From Chaetoderma sp. LZ-2023a (lineage: Eukaryota; Mollusca; Caudofoveata; Chaetodermatida; Chaetodermatidae): a DNA stretch of 64,000 nt. The notes beneath the pieces were generated by a model. That model worked only from the letters and a program-made list of their open reading frames with translations. It was not told the DNA's origin and did not search any database. Every line of letters starts with the position of its first letter. The stretch's first letter is position 1. Below, piece after piece: positions 43,901 through 56,699 of the stretch. Where the stretch lies: positions 141,229,278 to 141,293,277 of the forward strand of contig CM067359.1 of the NCBI GenBank assembly GCA_034401795.1, given 5' to 3'. The translations under genes and the position numbers were made by a program.

Positions 43901-46900
43901 AGGTCGCATTAAGCTAGATAGATGAGCTTCTGGTCGCATTAAGATAGATGAAGAGGAGCTGCAGGTCGCATTAAGTTAGATCAAACTTAATTTCAGCTCG
44001 CATTAAGCTAGATGAAGAGGAGTGTCAGGTCGCATTCAGCTAGATAAAGTCCTGCTTCAGGCCGCATTAAGCTAGATGAACCGGAGCTTCAGCCCACATT
44101 AAGCTAGATGAAGAGCAGCGTCAGGTCGCATTAAGCTAGATAAAGAGGAGCTTCTGGTCGCATTCAGACAGATGAAGAGGCGCATCAGGTCCCATTAATC
44201 CTGTCGAAGAGAAGCTTCAGGCCCCATTAAGCTAGATGAAGAGGAGGGTCAGGTCGCATTAAGCTAGATAAAGAGGAGCGTCAAGCCGCATTAAGCTAGA
44301 TGAACAGGAGCTTCAGCACACATTAAGCTAGATAAAGAGGAGCGTCATGCCACATTAAGCTAGATGAACAGGAGCTTCATCCCACATTAAGCTAGATGAA
44401 TAGGAGCTTCAGCCCGCAATAAGCTAGATGAAGAGGAGCATCAGGTCGCATTAAGCTAGATAAAGAGGAGCTTCTGGTCGCATTAAGAATGAAGAGGAGC
44501 TGCAGGTCGCATTAAGCTAGATTATACTTAGTTTCAGCCCGCATTAAGCTAGATGAAGAGGAGCGTCAGGTCGTATTAAGCTAGATGAACAGGAGCTTCA
44601 GCTCACATTAAGCTAGATGAAAAGAAGCGTCAGATCACATTAAGCTAGATAAAAAGGAGCTTCTGGTCGCATTAAGATAGATGAAGAGGAGCTGCAGGTC
44701 ACATTAAGCTAGATGAAGAGCAGCGTCAGGTCGCATTAAGCTAGATAAAAAGGAGCTTCTGGTCGCATTAAGATAGATGAAGAGGAGCTGCAGGTCACAT
44801 TAAGCTATATCAACTTTTGCTTGAGGTCACATTAAGCTAGATGAAGAGGAGCTTCAGAACGCATTAAGCTAGATGAACAGGAGCTTCATCCCACATTAAG
44901 CTAGATGAATAGGAGCTTCATCCCGCATTATGCTAGATCAAGAGGAGCATCAGGTCGCATTAAGCTAGATAGAGGAGCTTCTGGTCGCATTAAGATAGAT
45001 GAAGAGGAGCTGCAGGTCGCATTAAGTTAGATCAAACTTAATTTCAGCTCGCATTAAGCTAGATGAAGAGGAGTGTCAGGTCGCATTCAGCTAGATAAAG
45101 TCCTGCTTCAGGCCGCATTAAGCTAGATGAACCGGAGCTTCAGCCCACATTAAGCTAGATGAAGAGCAGCGTCAGGTCGCATTAAGCTAGATAAATAGGA
45201 GCTTCTGGTCGCATTCAGACAGATGAAGAGGCGCATCAGGTCCCATTAATCTAGTCGAAGAGAAGCTGCAGGCCCCATTAAGCTAGATGAAGAGGAGGGT
45301 CAGGTCGCATTAAGCTAGATGAAGAGGAGCGTCAGGTCGCATTAAGTTAGATAAAGATGGGCCTCTGGTCGCATTAAGCTAGATAAAGAGGAGCGTCAAG
45401 CCGCATTAAGCTAGATGAACAGGAGCTTCAGCACACATTAAGCTAGATAAAGAGGAGCGTCATGCCACATTAAGCTAGATGAACAGGAGCTTCATCCCAC
45501 ATTAAGCTAGATGAATAGGAGCTTCAGCCCGCAATAAGCTAGATGAAGAGGAGCATCAGGTCGCATTAAGCTAGATAAAGAGGAGCTTCTGGTCGCATTA
45601 AGATAGATGAAGAGGAGCTGCATGTCGCATTAAGCTAGATTATACTTAGTTTCAGCCCGCATTAAGCTAGATGAAGAGGAGCGTCAGGTCGTATTAAGCT
45701 AGATGAACAGGAGCTTCAGCTCACATTAAGCTAGATGAAAAGAAGCGTCAGATCACATTAAGCTAGATAAAAAGGAGCTTCTGGTCGCATTAAGATAGAT
45801 GAAGAGGAGCTGCAGGTCACATTAAGCTAGATGAAGAGCAGCGTCAGGTCGCATTAAGCTAGATAAAAAGGAGCTTCTGGTCGCATTAAGATAGATGAAG
45901 AGGAGCTGCAGGTCACATTAAGCTAGATCAACTTTTGCTTGAGGTCACATTAAGCTAGATGAAGAGGAGCTTCAGAACGCATTAAGCGAGATGAACAGGA
46001 GCTTCATCCCACATTAAGCTAGATGAATAGGAGCTTCATCCCGCATTATGCTAGATCAAGAGGAGCATCAGGTCGCATTAAGCTAGATAGAGGAGCTTCT
46101 GGTCGCATTAAGATAGATGAAGAGGAGCTGCAGGTCGCATTAAGTTAGATCAAACTTAATTTCAGCTCGCATTAAGCTAGATGAAGAGGAGTGTCAGGTC
46201 GCATTCAGCTAGATAAAGTCCTGCTTCAGGCCGCATTAAGCTAGATGAACCGGAGCTTCAGCCCACATTAAGCTAGATGAAGAGCAGCGTCAGGTCGCAT
46301 TAAGCTAGATAAAGAGGAGCTTCTGGTCGCATTCAGACAGATGAAGAGGCGCATCAGGTCCCATTAATCTAGTCGAAGAGAAGCTGCAGGCCCCATTAAG
46401 CTAGATGAAGAGGAGGGTCAGGTCGCATTAAGCTAGATGAAGAGGAGCGTCAGGTCGCATTAAGTTAGATAAAGATGGGCCTCTGGTCGCATTAAGCTAG
46501 ATAAAGAGGAGCGTCAAGCCGCATTAAGCTAGATGAACAGGAGCTTCAGCACACATTAAGCTAGATAAAGAGGAGCGTCATGCCACATTAAGCTAGATGA
46601 ACAGGAGCTTCATCCCACATTAAGCTAGATGAATAGGAGCTTCAGCCCGCAATAAGCTAGATGAAGAGGAGCATCAGGTCGCATTAAGCTAGATAAAGAG
46701 GAGCTTCTGGTCGCATTAAGATAGATGAAGAGGAGCTGCAAGTCGCATTAAGCTAGATTATACTTAGTTTCAGCTCGCATTAAGCTAGATGAAGAGGAGC
46801 GTCAGGTCGTATTAAGCTAGATGAACAGGAGCTTCAGCTCACATTAAGCTAGATGAAAAGAAGCATCAGATCACATTAAGCTAGATAAAAAGGAGCTTCT

Positions 46901-47083
46901 GGTCGCATTAAGATAGATGAATAGGAGCTGCAGGTCACATTAAGCTAGATCAACTTTTGCTTGAGGTCACATTAAGCTAGATGAAGAGGAGCTTCAGACC
47001 GCATTAAGCTAGATGAATAGGAGCTTCATCCCACATTATGCTAGATCAAGAAGAGCATCAGGTCGCATTAATCTAGATAGAGG
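40921..47083. repeat. Higher-order blocks of about 1.05 kb and 3.0 kb
   Basis: The landmark agcttct(g/a)gtcgcattaaga, followed by the ttaagttagatcaaacttaa variant, recurs at 40921, 41974, 43924, 44976, 46094 and 47084. Spacings are 1,053, 1,950, 1,052, 1,118 and 990 bp. 40921-43923 repeats at 43924 with an offset of 3,003 bp. The 1,950-bp block carries an insertion resembling 38130-38700. Confidence 0.88.
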
Positions 47084-47129
47084 AGCTTCTGGTCGCATTA
47101 AGATAGATGAAGAGGAGCTGCAGGTCGCA

Positions 47130-50100
47130 TTAAGTTAGATCAAACTTAATTTCAGCTCGCATTAAGCTAGATGAAGAGGAGTGTCAGGTCGCATTAAGCT
47201 GGATAAAGATGAGATGAGCTTCTGGTTGCATTAAGCTAGATGAAGAGGAGCTGCAGGTCGCATTAAGCTATATCAAGTTTTGATTCAGGTCGCATTAAGC
47301 TAGATGAAGATGAGCTTCAGGTCGCATTAAGCTAGATAAAGAGGGGCTTCTGGTCGCATTAAGATAGATGAAGAGGAGCTGCAGGTCGCATTAGGCTAGA
47401 TCAAACTTAGTTTCAGATCGCATTAAGCTTGATGAAGAGTGTCAGGTCGCATCAAGCTAGGTAAAGAGTCCTGCTTCAGGCCACATTAAGCTAGATGATC
47501 AGGAGCTTCAGCCCACATCAAGCTAGATGAAGAGGAGCATCAGGTCGCATTAAGCTAGATAAAGAGGGGCTTCTTGTCGCATTAAGATAGATGAAGAGGA
47601 GCTGCAGGTCGCATTAAGCTAATTCAAACTTAGTTTCAGCTCGCATCAAGCTAGATGAAGAGGCGCGTCAGGTCACATTAAGCTAGGTAAAGAGTCCTGC
47701 TTCAGGCCGCATTAAGCTAGATGAACAGGAGCTTCAGCCCACATTAAGCTAGATGAAGAGGAGCGTCAGGTCGCCTTAAGCTAGATAAAGAGGAGCTCTG
47801 GTCGCATTAAGATAGACGAAGAGGCGCATCAGGTCCCATTAATCTAGTCGAAGAGAAGTTGCAGGCCCCATTAAGCTAGATGAAGGAGGGTCAGGTCGCA
47901 TTAAGATAGATGAAGGGGAGCATCAGGTCGCATTAAGACAGATGAAGAGGAGCTGCAGGTCGCATTAGGCTAGATCAAACTTAGTTTCAGCTCGCATTAA
48001 GCTAGATGAAGAGGAACTTCAGGCCACATTAAGCTAGATAAAGAGGAGCGTCAGGCCGCATTAAGCTAGATGAACAGGAGCTTCAGCCCACAGTAAGCTA
48101 GATGAAGAGGAGTGTCAAGTCGCATTAAGCTAGAGAAAGAGGCACATCTGGTCGCATTAAGATAGATGAAGAGGAGCTGCAGGTCGCATTAAGCTAGATC
48201 AGGTTTTGCTTCAGGTCACATTAAGCTAGATGAAGAGGAGCTTCAGACCGCATTAAGCTAGACGAATAGGAGCTTCAGCCCGCATTAAGCTAGATCAAGA
48301 GGAGCATTAGGTCGCATTAAGCTAGATAAAGAGGAGCTTCTGGTCGCATTAAGATAGATGAAGAGGAGCTGCAGGTCGCATTAAGCTAGATCAAACTTAG
48401 CTTCAGCTCGCATTAAGCTAGATGAAGAGGAGCGTCAGGTCGCATTCAGCTAGATAAAGTCCTGCTTCAGGCCGCATTAAGCTAGATGAACAGGAGCTTC
48501 AGCCCACATTAAGCTAGATGAAGAGGAGTGTCAGGTCGCATTAAGCTAGATAAAGAGGAGCTTCTGGTCGCATTAAGATAGATGAAGAGGCGCATCAGGT
48601 CCCATTAATCTAGTCGAAGAGAAGCTGCAGGCCCCATTAAGCTAGATGAAGAGGAGGGTCAGGACGCATTAAGCTAGATGAAGAGTAGTTTCTGGTCGCA
48701 TTAAGTTATATGAAGAGGAGCTGCAGGTCGCATTAAGCTAGATCCAGTTTAGCTTCAGGCCCCATTAAGTTAGATGATGTGGAGCGTCAAGTCGCATTAC
48801 GTTAGATGAAGGGGAGCTTCTGGTCGCATTAAGCTGGAAGAAGAGGTCCATGATCGCATTAAGCTAGATGAAGCGGAGCTGCAGGTCGCATTAAGCTAGA
48901 TAAAGAGGGGCTTCTGGTCGCATTTAGATGAAGAGAATCTGCAGGTCGCATTAGGCTAGATCAAACTTAGTTTCATCTCGCACTAAGCTAGATGAAGAAG
49001 AACGTCAGGCCGCATTAAGTTAGATAAAGAGGAGCTTCAGGCTGCATTAAGCTAGATGAACAGGAGCTTCAGCCCGCATTAAGCTAGATGAATAGGCTTC
49101 AGACTGCTTTAAGCTAGATAAAGAGTCCTGCTTCAGGCCACATTAAGCTAGATGAACAGGAGCTTCAGCCCGCATTAAGCTAGATGAAGAGGAGCGTCAC
49201 GTCGCATTAAGCTAGATAAAGAGGAGCTTCTGGTCGCATTAAGATAGATGAAGAGGAGCTGCAGGTCACATTTAGCTAGATCAAACTTAGTTTCAGCTCG
49301 CATTAAGCTAGATGAAGAGGAGCGTCAGGTCGCATTAAGCAAGATAAAGAGGAGCGTCAAGCCGCATTAAGCTAGATGAACCGGAGCTTCAGCCCACATT
49401 AAGCTAGATGAAGAGCAGCGTCAGGTCGCATTAAGCTAGATAAAGAGGAGCTTCTGGTCGCATTCAAACAGATGAAGAGGCGCATCAGGTCCCATTAATC
49501 TAGTCGAAGAGAAGCTGCAGGCCCCATTAAGCTAGATGAAGAGGAGGGTCAGGTCGCATTAAGCTAGATAAAGAGGAGCGTCAAGCCGCATTAAGCTAGA
49601 TGAACAGGAGCTTCAGCGCACATTAAGCTAGATAAAGAGGAGCGTCATGCCACATTAAGCTAGATGAACAGGAGCTTCATCCCACATTAAGCTAGATGAA
49701 TAGGAGCTTCAGCCCGCAATAAGCTAGATGAAGAGGAGCATCAGGTCGCATTAAGCTAGATAAAGAGGAGCTTCTGGTCGCATTAAGATAGATGAAGAGG
49801 AGCTGCAGGTCGCATTAAGCTAGATTATACTTAGTTTCAGCCCGCATTAAGCTAGAAGAGGAGCGTCAGGTCGTATTAAGCTAGATGAACAGGAGCTTCA
49901 GCTCACATTAAGCTAGATGAAAAGAAGCGTCAGATCACATTAAGCTAGATAAAAAGGAGCTTCTGGTCGCATTAAGATAGATGAAGAGGAGCTGCAGGTC
50001 ACATTAAGCTAGATGAAGAGCAGCGTCAGGTCGCATTAAGCTAGATAAAAAGGAGCTTCTGGTCGCATTAAGATAGATGAAGAGGAGCTGCAGGTCACAT

Positions 50101-53100
50101 TAAGCTATATCAACTTTTGCTTGAGGTCACATTAAGCTAGATGAAGAGGAGCTTCAGAACGCATTAAGCTAGATGAACAGGAGCTTCATCCCACATTAAG
50201 CTAGATGAATAGGAGCTTCATCCCGCATTATGCTAGATCAAGAGGAGCATCAGGTCGCATTAAGCTAGATAGAGGAGCTTCTGGTCGCATTAAGATAGAT
50301 GAAGAGGAGCTGCAGGTCGCATTAAGTTAGATCAAACTTAATTTCAGCTCGCATTAAGCTAGATGAAGAGGAGTGTCAGGTCGCATTCAGCTAGATAAAG
50401 TCCTGCTTCAGGCCGCATTAAGCTATATGAACCGGAGCTTCAGCCCACATTAAGCTAGATGAAGAGCAGCGTCAGGTCGCATTAAGCTAGATAAATAGGA
50501 GCTTCTGGTCGCATTCAGACAGATGAAGAGGCGCATCAGGTCCAATTAATCTAGTCGAAGAGAAGCTGCAGGCCCCATTAAGCTAGATGAAGAGGAGGGT
50601 CAGGTCGCATTAAGCTAGATGAAGAGGAGCGTCAGGTCGCATTAAGTTAGATAAAGATGGGCCTCTGGTCGCATTAAGGTAGATAAAGAGGAGCGTCAAG
50701 CCGCATTAAGCTAGATGAACAGGAGCTTCAGCACACATTAAGCTAGATAAAGAGGAGCGTCATGCCACATTAAGCTAGATGAACAGGAGCTTCATCCCAC
50801 ATTAAGCTAGATGAATAGGAGCTTCAGCCCGCAATAAGCTAGATGAAGAGGAGCATCAGGTCGCATTAAGCTAGATAAAGAGGAGCTTCTGGTCGCATTA
50901 AGATAGATGAAGAGGAGCTGCAGGTCGCATTAAGTTAGATCAAACTTAATTTCAGCTCGCATTAAGCTAGATGAAGAGGAGTGTCAGGTCGCATTAAGCT
51001 GGATAAAGATGAGATGAGCTTCTGGTTGCATTAAGCTAGATGAAGAGGAGCTGCAGGTCGCATTAAGCTATATCAAGTTTTGATTCAGGTCGCATTAAGC
51101 TAGATGAAGATGAGCTTCAGGTCGCATTAAGCTAGATAAAGAGGGGCTTCTAGTCGCATTAAGATAGATGAAGAGGAGCTGCAGGTCGCATTAGGCTAGA
51201 TCAAACTTAGTTTCAGCTCGCATTAAGCTTGATGAAGAGTGTCAGGTCGCATCAAGCTAGGTAAAGAGTCCTGCTTCAGGCCACATTAAGCTAGATGATC
51301 AGGAGCTTCAGCCCACATCAAGCTAGATGAAGAGCATCAGGTCGCATTAAGCTAGATAAAGAGGGGCTTCTTGTCGCATTAAGATAGATGAAGAGGAGCT
51401 GCAGGTCGCATTAAGCTAATTCAAACTTAGTTTCAGCTCGCATCAAGCTAGATGAAGAGGCGCGTCAGGTCACATTAAGCTAGGTAAAGAGTCCTGCTTC
51501 AGGCCGCATTAAGCTAGATGAACAGGAGCTTCAGCCCACATTAAGCTAGATGAAGAGGAGCGTCAGGTCGCCTTAAGCTAGATAAAGAGGAGCTCTGGTC
51601 GCATTAAGATAGACGAAGAGGCGCATCAGGTCCCATTAATCTAGTCGAAGAGAAGTTGCAGGCCCCATTAAGCTAGATGAAGGAGGGTCAGGTCGCATTA
51701 AGATAGATGAAGGGGAGCGTCAGGTCGCATTAAGACAGATGAAGAGGAGCTGCAGGTCGCATTAGGCTAGATCAAACTTAGTTTCAGCTCGCATTAAGCT
51801 AGATGAAGAGGAACTTCAGGCCACATTAAGCTAGATAAAGAGGAGCGTCAGGCCGCATTAAGCTAGATGAACAGGAGCTTCAGCCCACAGTAAGCTAGAT
51901 GAAGAGGAGCGTCAGGTCGCATTAAGCTAGAGAAAGAGGCACATCTGGTCGCATTAAGATAGATGAAGAGGAGCTGCAGGTCGCATTAAGCTAGATCAGG
52001 TTTTGCTTCAGGTCACATTAAGCTAGATGAAGAGGAGCTTCAGACCGCATTAAGCTAGACGAATAGGAGCTTCAGCCCGCATTAAGCTAGATCAAGAGGA
52101 GCATTAGGTCGCATTAAGCTAGATAAAGAGGAGCTTCTGGTCGCATTAAGATAGATGAAGAGGAGCTGCAGGTCGCATTAAGCTAGATCAAACTTAGCTT
52201 CAGCTCGCATTAAGCTAGATGAAGAGGAGCGTCAGGTCGCATTCAGCTAGATAAAGTCCTGCTTCAGGCCGCATTAAGCTAGATGAACAGGAGCTTCAGC
52301 CCACATTAAGCTAGATGAAGAGGAGTGTCAGGTCGCATTAAGCTAGATAAAGAGGAGCTTCTGGTCGCATTAAGATAGATGAAGAGGCGCATCAGGTCCC
52401 ATTAATCTAGTCGAAGAGAAGCTGCAGGCCCCATTAAGCTAGATGAAGAGGAGGGTCAGGACGCATTAAGCTAGATGAAGAGTAGTTTCTGGTCGCATTA
52501 AGTTATATGAAGAGGAGCTGCAGGTCGCATTAAGCTAGATCCAGTTTAGCTTCAGGCCCCATTAAGTTAGATGATGTGGAGCGTCAAGTCGCATTACGTT
52601 AGATGAAGGGGAGCTTCTGGTCGCATTAAGCTGGAAGAAGAGCTCCATGATCGCATTAAGCTAGATGAAGCGGAGCTGCAGGTCGCATTAAGCTAGATAA
52701 AGAGGGGCTTCTGGTCGCATTTAGATGAAGAGAATCTGCAGGTCGCATTAGGCTAGATCAAACTTAGTTTTATCTCGCACTAAGCGAGATGAAGAAGAAC
52801 GTCAGGCCGCATTAAGTTAGATAAAGAGGAGCTTCAGGCTGCATTAAGCTAGATGAACAGGAGCTTCAGCCCGCATTAAGCTAGATGAATAGGCTTCAGA
52901 CTGCTTTAAGCTAGATAAAGAGTCCTGCTTCAGGCCACATTAAGCTAGATGAACAGGAGCTTCAGCCCGCATTAAGCTAGATGAAGAGGAGCGTCACGTC
53001 GCATTAAGCTAGATAAAGAGGAGCTTCTGGTCGCATTAAGATAGATGAAGAGGAGCTGCAGGTCACATTTAGCCAGATCAAACTTAGTTTCAGCTCGCAT

Positions 53101-53116
53101 TAAGCTAGATGAAGAG
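47130..53116. repeat. 3.8 kb duplicated block with 5.3 kb-offset insert
   Basis: 47130-49318 recurs at 50930-53116 with an offset of 3,800 falling to 3,797 bp (ggataaagatgagatgagct at 47201 and 51001). The segment between them (about 49380-50930) instead matches 44080-45630 at an offset of exactly 5,300 bp. The first part also resembles 37120-38100. Confidence 0.88.
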
Positions 53117-53506
53117 GCACCTCAAGCTGCACTAATCCAGATGAAGAATAGGTTTGAACCGCATTAAGCTAGATAAAGATGAGCTTCAGACTGCATTGAG
53201 CTAGATGAACAGGAGTTTCAGTCTGCATTAAGCTAGATGAAGGAGGTTCAGCCCGCATTAAGCTAGATGAAGAGCAGCTTCAGCCTCATTAAGTTAAATG
53301 AAGAGCATCTTCAGCCAGCATTAAGCTAGATGAAGAGCAGCTTCAGCCCACAGTAAGCTAGATGACATGAAGCTTCAATGTCACATTAAGCTGAATAAAG
53401 ATAACTTTTAAGCTGCATTAAGGTCGATGAAGACGAGCTTCATGCCCCATTAAGCGAAATGAAGAGGCGCATCAGGTCCCATTAAGCTAGCCGAAGAGAA
53501 GCTTCA

Positions 53507-53521
53507 GGCCCCCCCCCCCCC
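53507..53521. repeat. Poly-C run within satellite
   Basis: A run of about 15 C interrupts a monomer. A run of about 13 G (near 53932-53944) occurs 0.4 kb further on. Both are in the diverged right-hand part of the array. Confidence 0.9.
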
Positions 53522-56162
53522 ATCAAGCTAGATGAAGAAGCACATCAGGTCCCATTAAGCTAGCCGAAGAGAAGCTTCAGGCCCCATTAAGCTAGATGAA
53601 GAGGAGGGTCAGGTCAGATTAAGCTAAATGAAGAGTAGCTTCTGGTCGCATTAAGTTATATGAAGATGAGCTGCAGGTCGCATTAAGCTAGATCAAGCTT
53701 AGCTTCAGGTCGCATTAGGTTAGATGAAGTGGAGTGTCTGGTCGCATTAGGTTAGATGAAGAGGAGCTTCTGGTCGCATTAAGCTGGATGCAGGAGAGCT
53801 CCTGGTCGCATTAAGCTAGACGAAGAGGAGATGCAGGTTACATTAAGCTAGATCAAGCTTAGCTTCCGGTCGCATTAAGCTAGATCAAGTCGCATTAAGC
53901 TAGATGAAGAGGAACGTCATGTCACATTAGTGGGGGGGGGGGGGCTGGATAAAGATGAGCTTCTGGTTGCATTAAGCTAGATGAAGTGGAGCTGCAGGTC
54001 GCATTAAGCTAGATCAAGCTTAGTTTCAGCTCCCATTAAGCTAGATGAAGAGGCACCTCAGGCTGCACTAATCCAGATGAAGAATAGGTTTAAACCACAT
54101 TAAGCTAGATGAAGAGGAACTTCAGGCCGCATTAAGCTAGATGAACAGGAGCTTCAGCCCGCATTAATCTAGATGAAGAGAAGCTTCATGCCAAATTAAG
54201 CTGGATAAAGAGAATGTTTAGGCTGCATTAAGCTAAATGAAGAGGCGCATCAGGTCCCATTAAGCTAGCTGAAGAGAAGCTGCAGGCCCCATTAAGCTAG
54301 CTGAAGAGGAGGATCCGGTCCTAAGCTAGATGAAGAATAGTTTCTGGTCGTATTAAGTTATATGAAGAGGAACTGCAGGTCGCATTAAGCTAGATCCAGT
54401 TTAGCTTCAGGCCCCATTAAGCTAGATGAAGTGGAGCTTCTGGTTTCATTAAGCTGGAAGAAGTAGAGCTTCCTGGTCGCATTAAGCTAGATGAAGTGGA
54501 GCTGCAGGTCGCATTAAGCTAGATAGAGGGGCCTCTGGTCGCATTAAGATAGATGAAGAGGAGCTGCAGGTCGCATTAGGCTAGATGAAGAGGAGCATCA
54601 GGTCGCATTAGAAGCTAGATCAAACTTAGTTTCAGCTTGCATTAAGCTAGATGAAGAGGCACCTCAGGCTGCACTAATCCAGATGAAGAATAGGTTTGAA
54701 CCGCATTAAGCTAGATAAAGATTAGCTTCAGACCGCATTAAGCTAGAAGAACAGGAGCTTCAGTCTGCAATAAGCTAGATGAAGAGGAGGTTCAGCCCGC
54801 ATTAAGCTAGATGAAGAGGAGCTTCAGCCAGCATTAAGCAAGATGACGTGAAGCTTCAATGTCACATTAAGCTGGATAAAGAGAAAGTTTAGGTTGCATT
54901 AAACTCAAAGACGAGCTTCATGCCCCATTAAGCTAAATGAAGAGGCGCATCAGGTCCCAATAAGCTAGCCGAAGAGAAGCTTCAGGCCCCCCATTATGCT
55001 AGATGAAGAGGATGGTCAGGTCGGATTAAGATAGATGAAGAGTAGCTTCTGGTCGCATTAAGTTATATGAAGAGGAGCTGCAGGTCGCATTAGGCTAGAT
55101 CAAGTTTAGCTTCAGGCCCCATTAAATTAGATGAAGTGGAGTGTCAGGTCGCATTAAGTTAGATGAAGAGGAGCTTCTGGTTGCATTAAGCTGGATGCAG
55201 AAGAGCTCCTGGTCACATTAAGCTAGATGAAGAGGAGCTGCTGGTCGCTAGATCAAGCTTAGTTTCAGCTCGCATTAAGCTAGATGAAGAGGCACCTCAG
55301 GCTTCACTAATCCAGATGATGAATAGGTTTAAACTGCATTAAGCTAGATGAAGAGGAACTTCAGGCCGCATTAGGCTAGATAAAGAGGAATTTCAGATCA
55401 CATTATGCTAAATAAAGAGGAGCTTCAGGCCGCATTAGGCTAGATGAACAGGACCTTCAGTCCGCATTAAGCTAGATGAAGAGCAGCTTCAGCCCACATT
55501 AAGCTAGATGAAGAGCAGCTTCATGCTAAATTAAGCTGGATAAAGAGAATGTTTAGGCTGCATTAAGCTCGATGAAGTCGAGCTTCATGCCCCATTAAGC
55601 TTAATGAAGAGGCGCAGCAGGTCCCATTAAGCTAGCCGAAGAGAAGCTGCAGGCCCCATTAAGCTAGATGAAGAGGAGGAGCAGGTCGCATTAAGCTAGA
55701 TGAAGAGTAGTTTCTGGTCGCATTAAGTTATATGAAGAGGAGCTGCGGGTCGCACTAAGCTGGAAGAAGAAGAGCTCCCTGGTCACATTAAGCTAGATAA
55801 AGAGGAGCGTCAGGTCGCATTAAGATAGATGAAGAGGCGCATCAGGTCCCATTAATCTAGTCGAAGAGAAGCTGCAGGCCCCATTAAGCTAGATGAAGAG
55901 GAGGGTCAGGACGCATTAAGCTAGATGAAGAGTAGTTTCTGGTCGCATTAAGCTAGATGAAGAGGAGCTGCGGGCCGCATTAAGCTAGATCAAGTTTAGC
56001 TTCAGTCCCCATTAAGTTAGATGAAGTGGAGCATCAAGTCGCATTAAGTTAGATGAAGGGGAGCTTCTGGTCACATTAAGCTGGAAGAAGAAGAGCTCCC
56101 TGGTCACATTAAGCTAGATAAAGAGGAGCTTCAGACCATATTAAGCTGGACAAAGAGGAGCT

Positions 56163-56256
56163 ATAAATATTTTTAATTTAATATGGCTGGAAGCCGTTGC
56201 TGCCTAAGACAGCAGCAACAGCTTCCAGTGATATATTAGTTTCGAAATATTCAAAA
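56163..56256. mobile_element. Hairpin module abutting satellite end
   Basis: Directly after the last monomer (gaggagct) comes ataaatatttttaatttaat, then ggaagccgttgctgcc and agcagcaacagcttcc, then attagtttcgaaatattcaa. This is the F1/F3 hairpin with a diverged left arm. No F1 ends are recognisable around it. Confidence 0.8.
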
Positions 56257-56462
56257 TATTTCCAGTATTGTTGTGAAATTGAGATATGGGGAATTCACCT
56301 ATCAAAGGGTTAAACTAATATGACAGGAGTAAAAAAACAGAACTAAACTTGCGCCTATGGACAAGAGTAATCAGCTCGTGTTGGAGTCTATAAGCATCTG
56401 CCAACTGCTGGTGAGTTAACCATTTAATAGCTAAAGTTGGTCACGACAATCAACATATAGAG

Positions 56463-56594
56463 AATCTTGAACGAGGTCAGTTTTCATATCACTATTTTGG
56501 ACTGAGTTGAAAATTATCAATTTGCGAGTGCAAAATTGATAATTTTCAATGAGGTTCATAATAGTGATATGAAAAGTGACCGAGTTTGAGATTT
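56463..56594. repeat. Long imperfect palindrome, about 130 bp
   Basis: Arms tcagttttcatatcactatt / aatagtgatatgaaaagtga and gttgaaaattatcaatttgc / gcaaaattgataattttcaa around a short loop. Probably a MITE core unrelated to F1 and F2. Confidence 0.85.
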
Positions 56595-56699
56595 TATTTA
56601 TCATATAAACTGTAATTTTGAAATATTTGCCAATAGTTGCTGATGTGACTTTTATCTGATTTCTCATTGTTGATTTTCGTGAAATTGATACTGCTGCTG

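Larger units (their letters stand above)
35622..56163. repeat. 20.5 kb satellite, 32-bp monomer, higher-order repeats
   Basis: About 640 head-to-tail monomers of consensus gcattaagctagatgaagag plus gagcttcaggtc (32 bp). Variants include agatcaaacttagtttcagc, agataaagtcctgcttcagg and agtcgaagagaagctgcagg, arranged in ordered blocks. Every monomer has TAA, TAG and TGA in the + strand, and the period is not a multiple of three, so no open frame of note exists through 20 kb on either strand. The left edge (35.6-36.9 kb) and right edge (53.1-56.16 kb) are more diverged. The centre contains near-identical blocks. Read in one frame the monomer encodes IKLDEEELQ, resembling the RT remnant at the left edge. 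A centromeric or heterochromatic role is possible but not shown. Confidence 0.97.

Noticed and set aside
35622..56163. Regular 32-bp repeats as a CRISPR array
   Set aside because: Repeats are head to tail with no unique spacers, vary continuously, form kilobase blocks, and lie in animal DNA. This is a satellite.
35622..56163. A repetitive protein encoded by the array (IKLDEEELQ-type units)
   Set aside because: The period of 32 shifts frame at each unit and each monomer contains stop codons. There is no long open frame on either strand.
35622..56163. Calling the array a centromere
   Set aside because: Higher-order structure is suggestive, but nothing in the sequence shows kinetochore function or chromosomal position.
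56463..56594. microRNA precursor
   Set aside because: The palindrome is long and MITE-like. Without expression data a hairpin in a region full of fold-back elements is not evidence for a miRNA.
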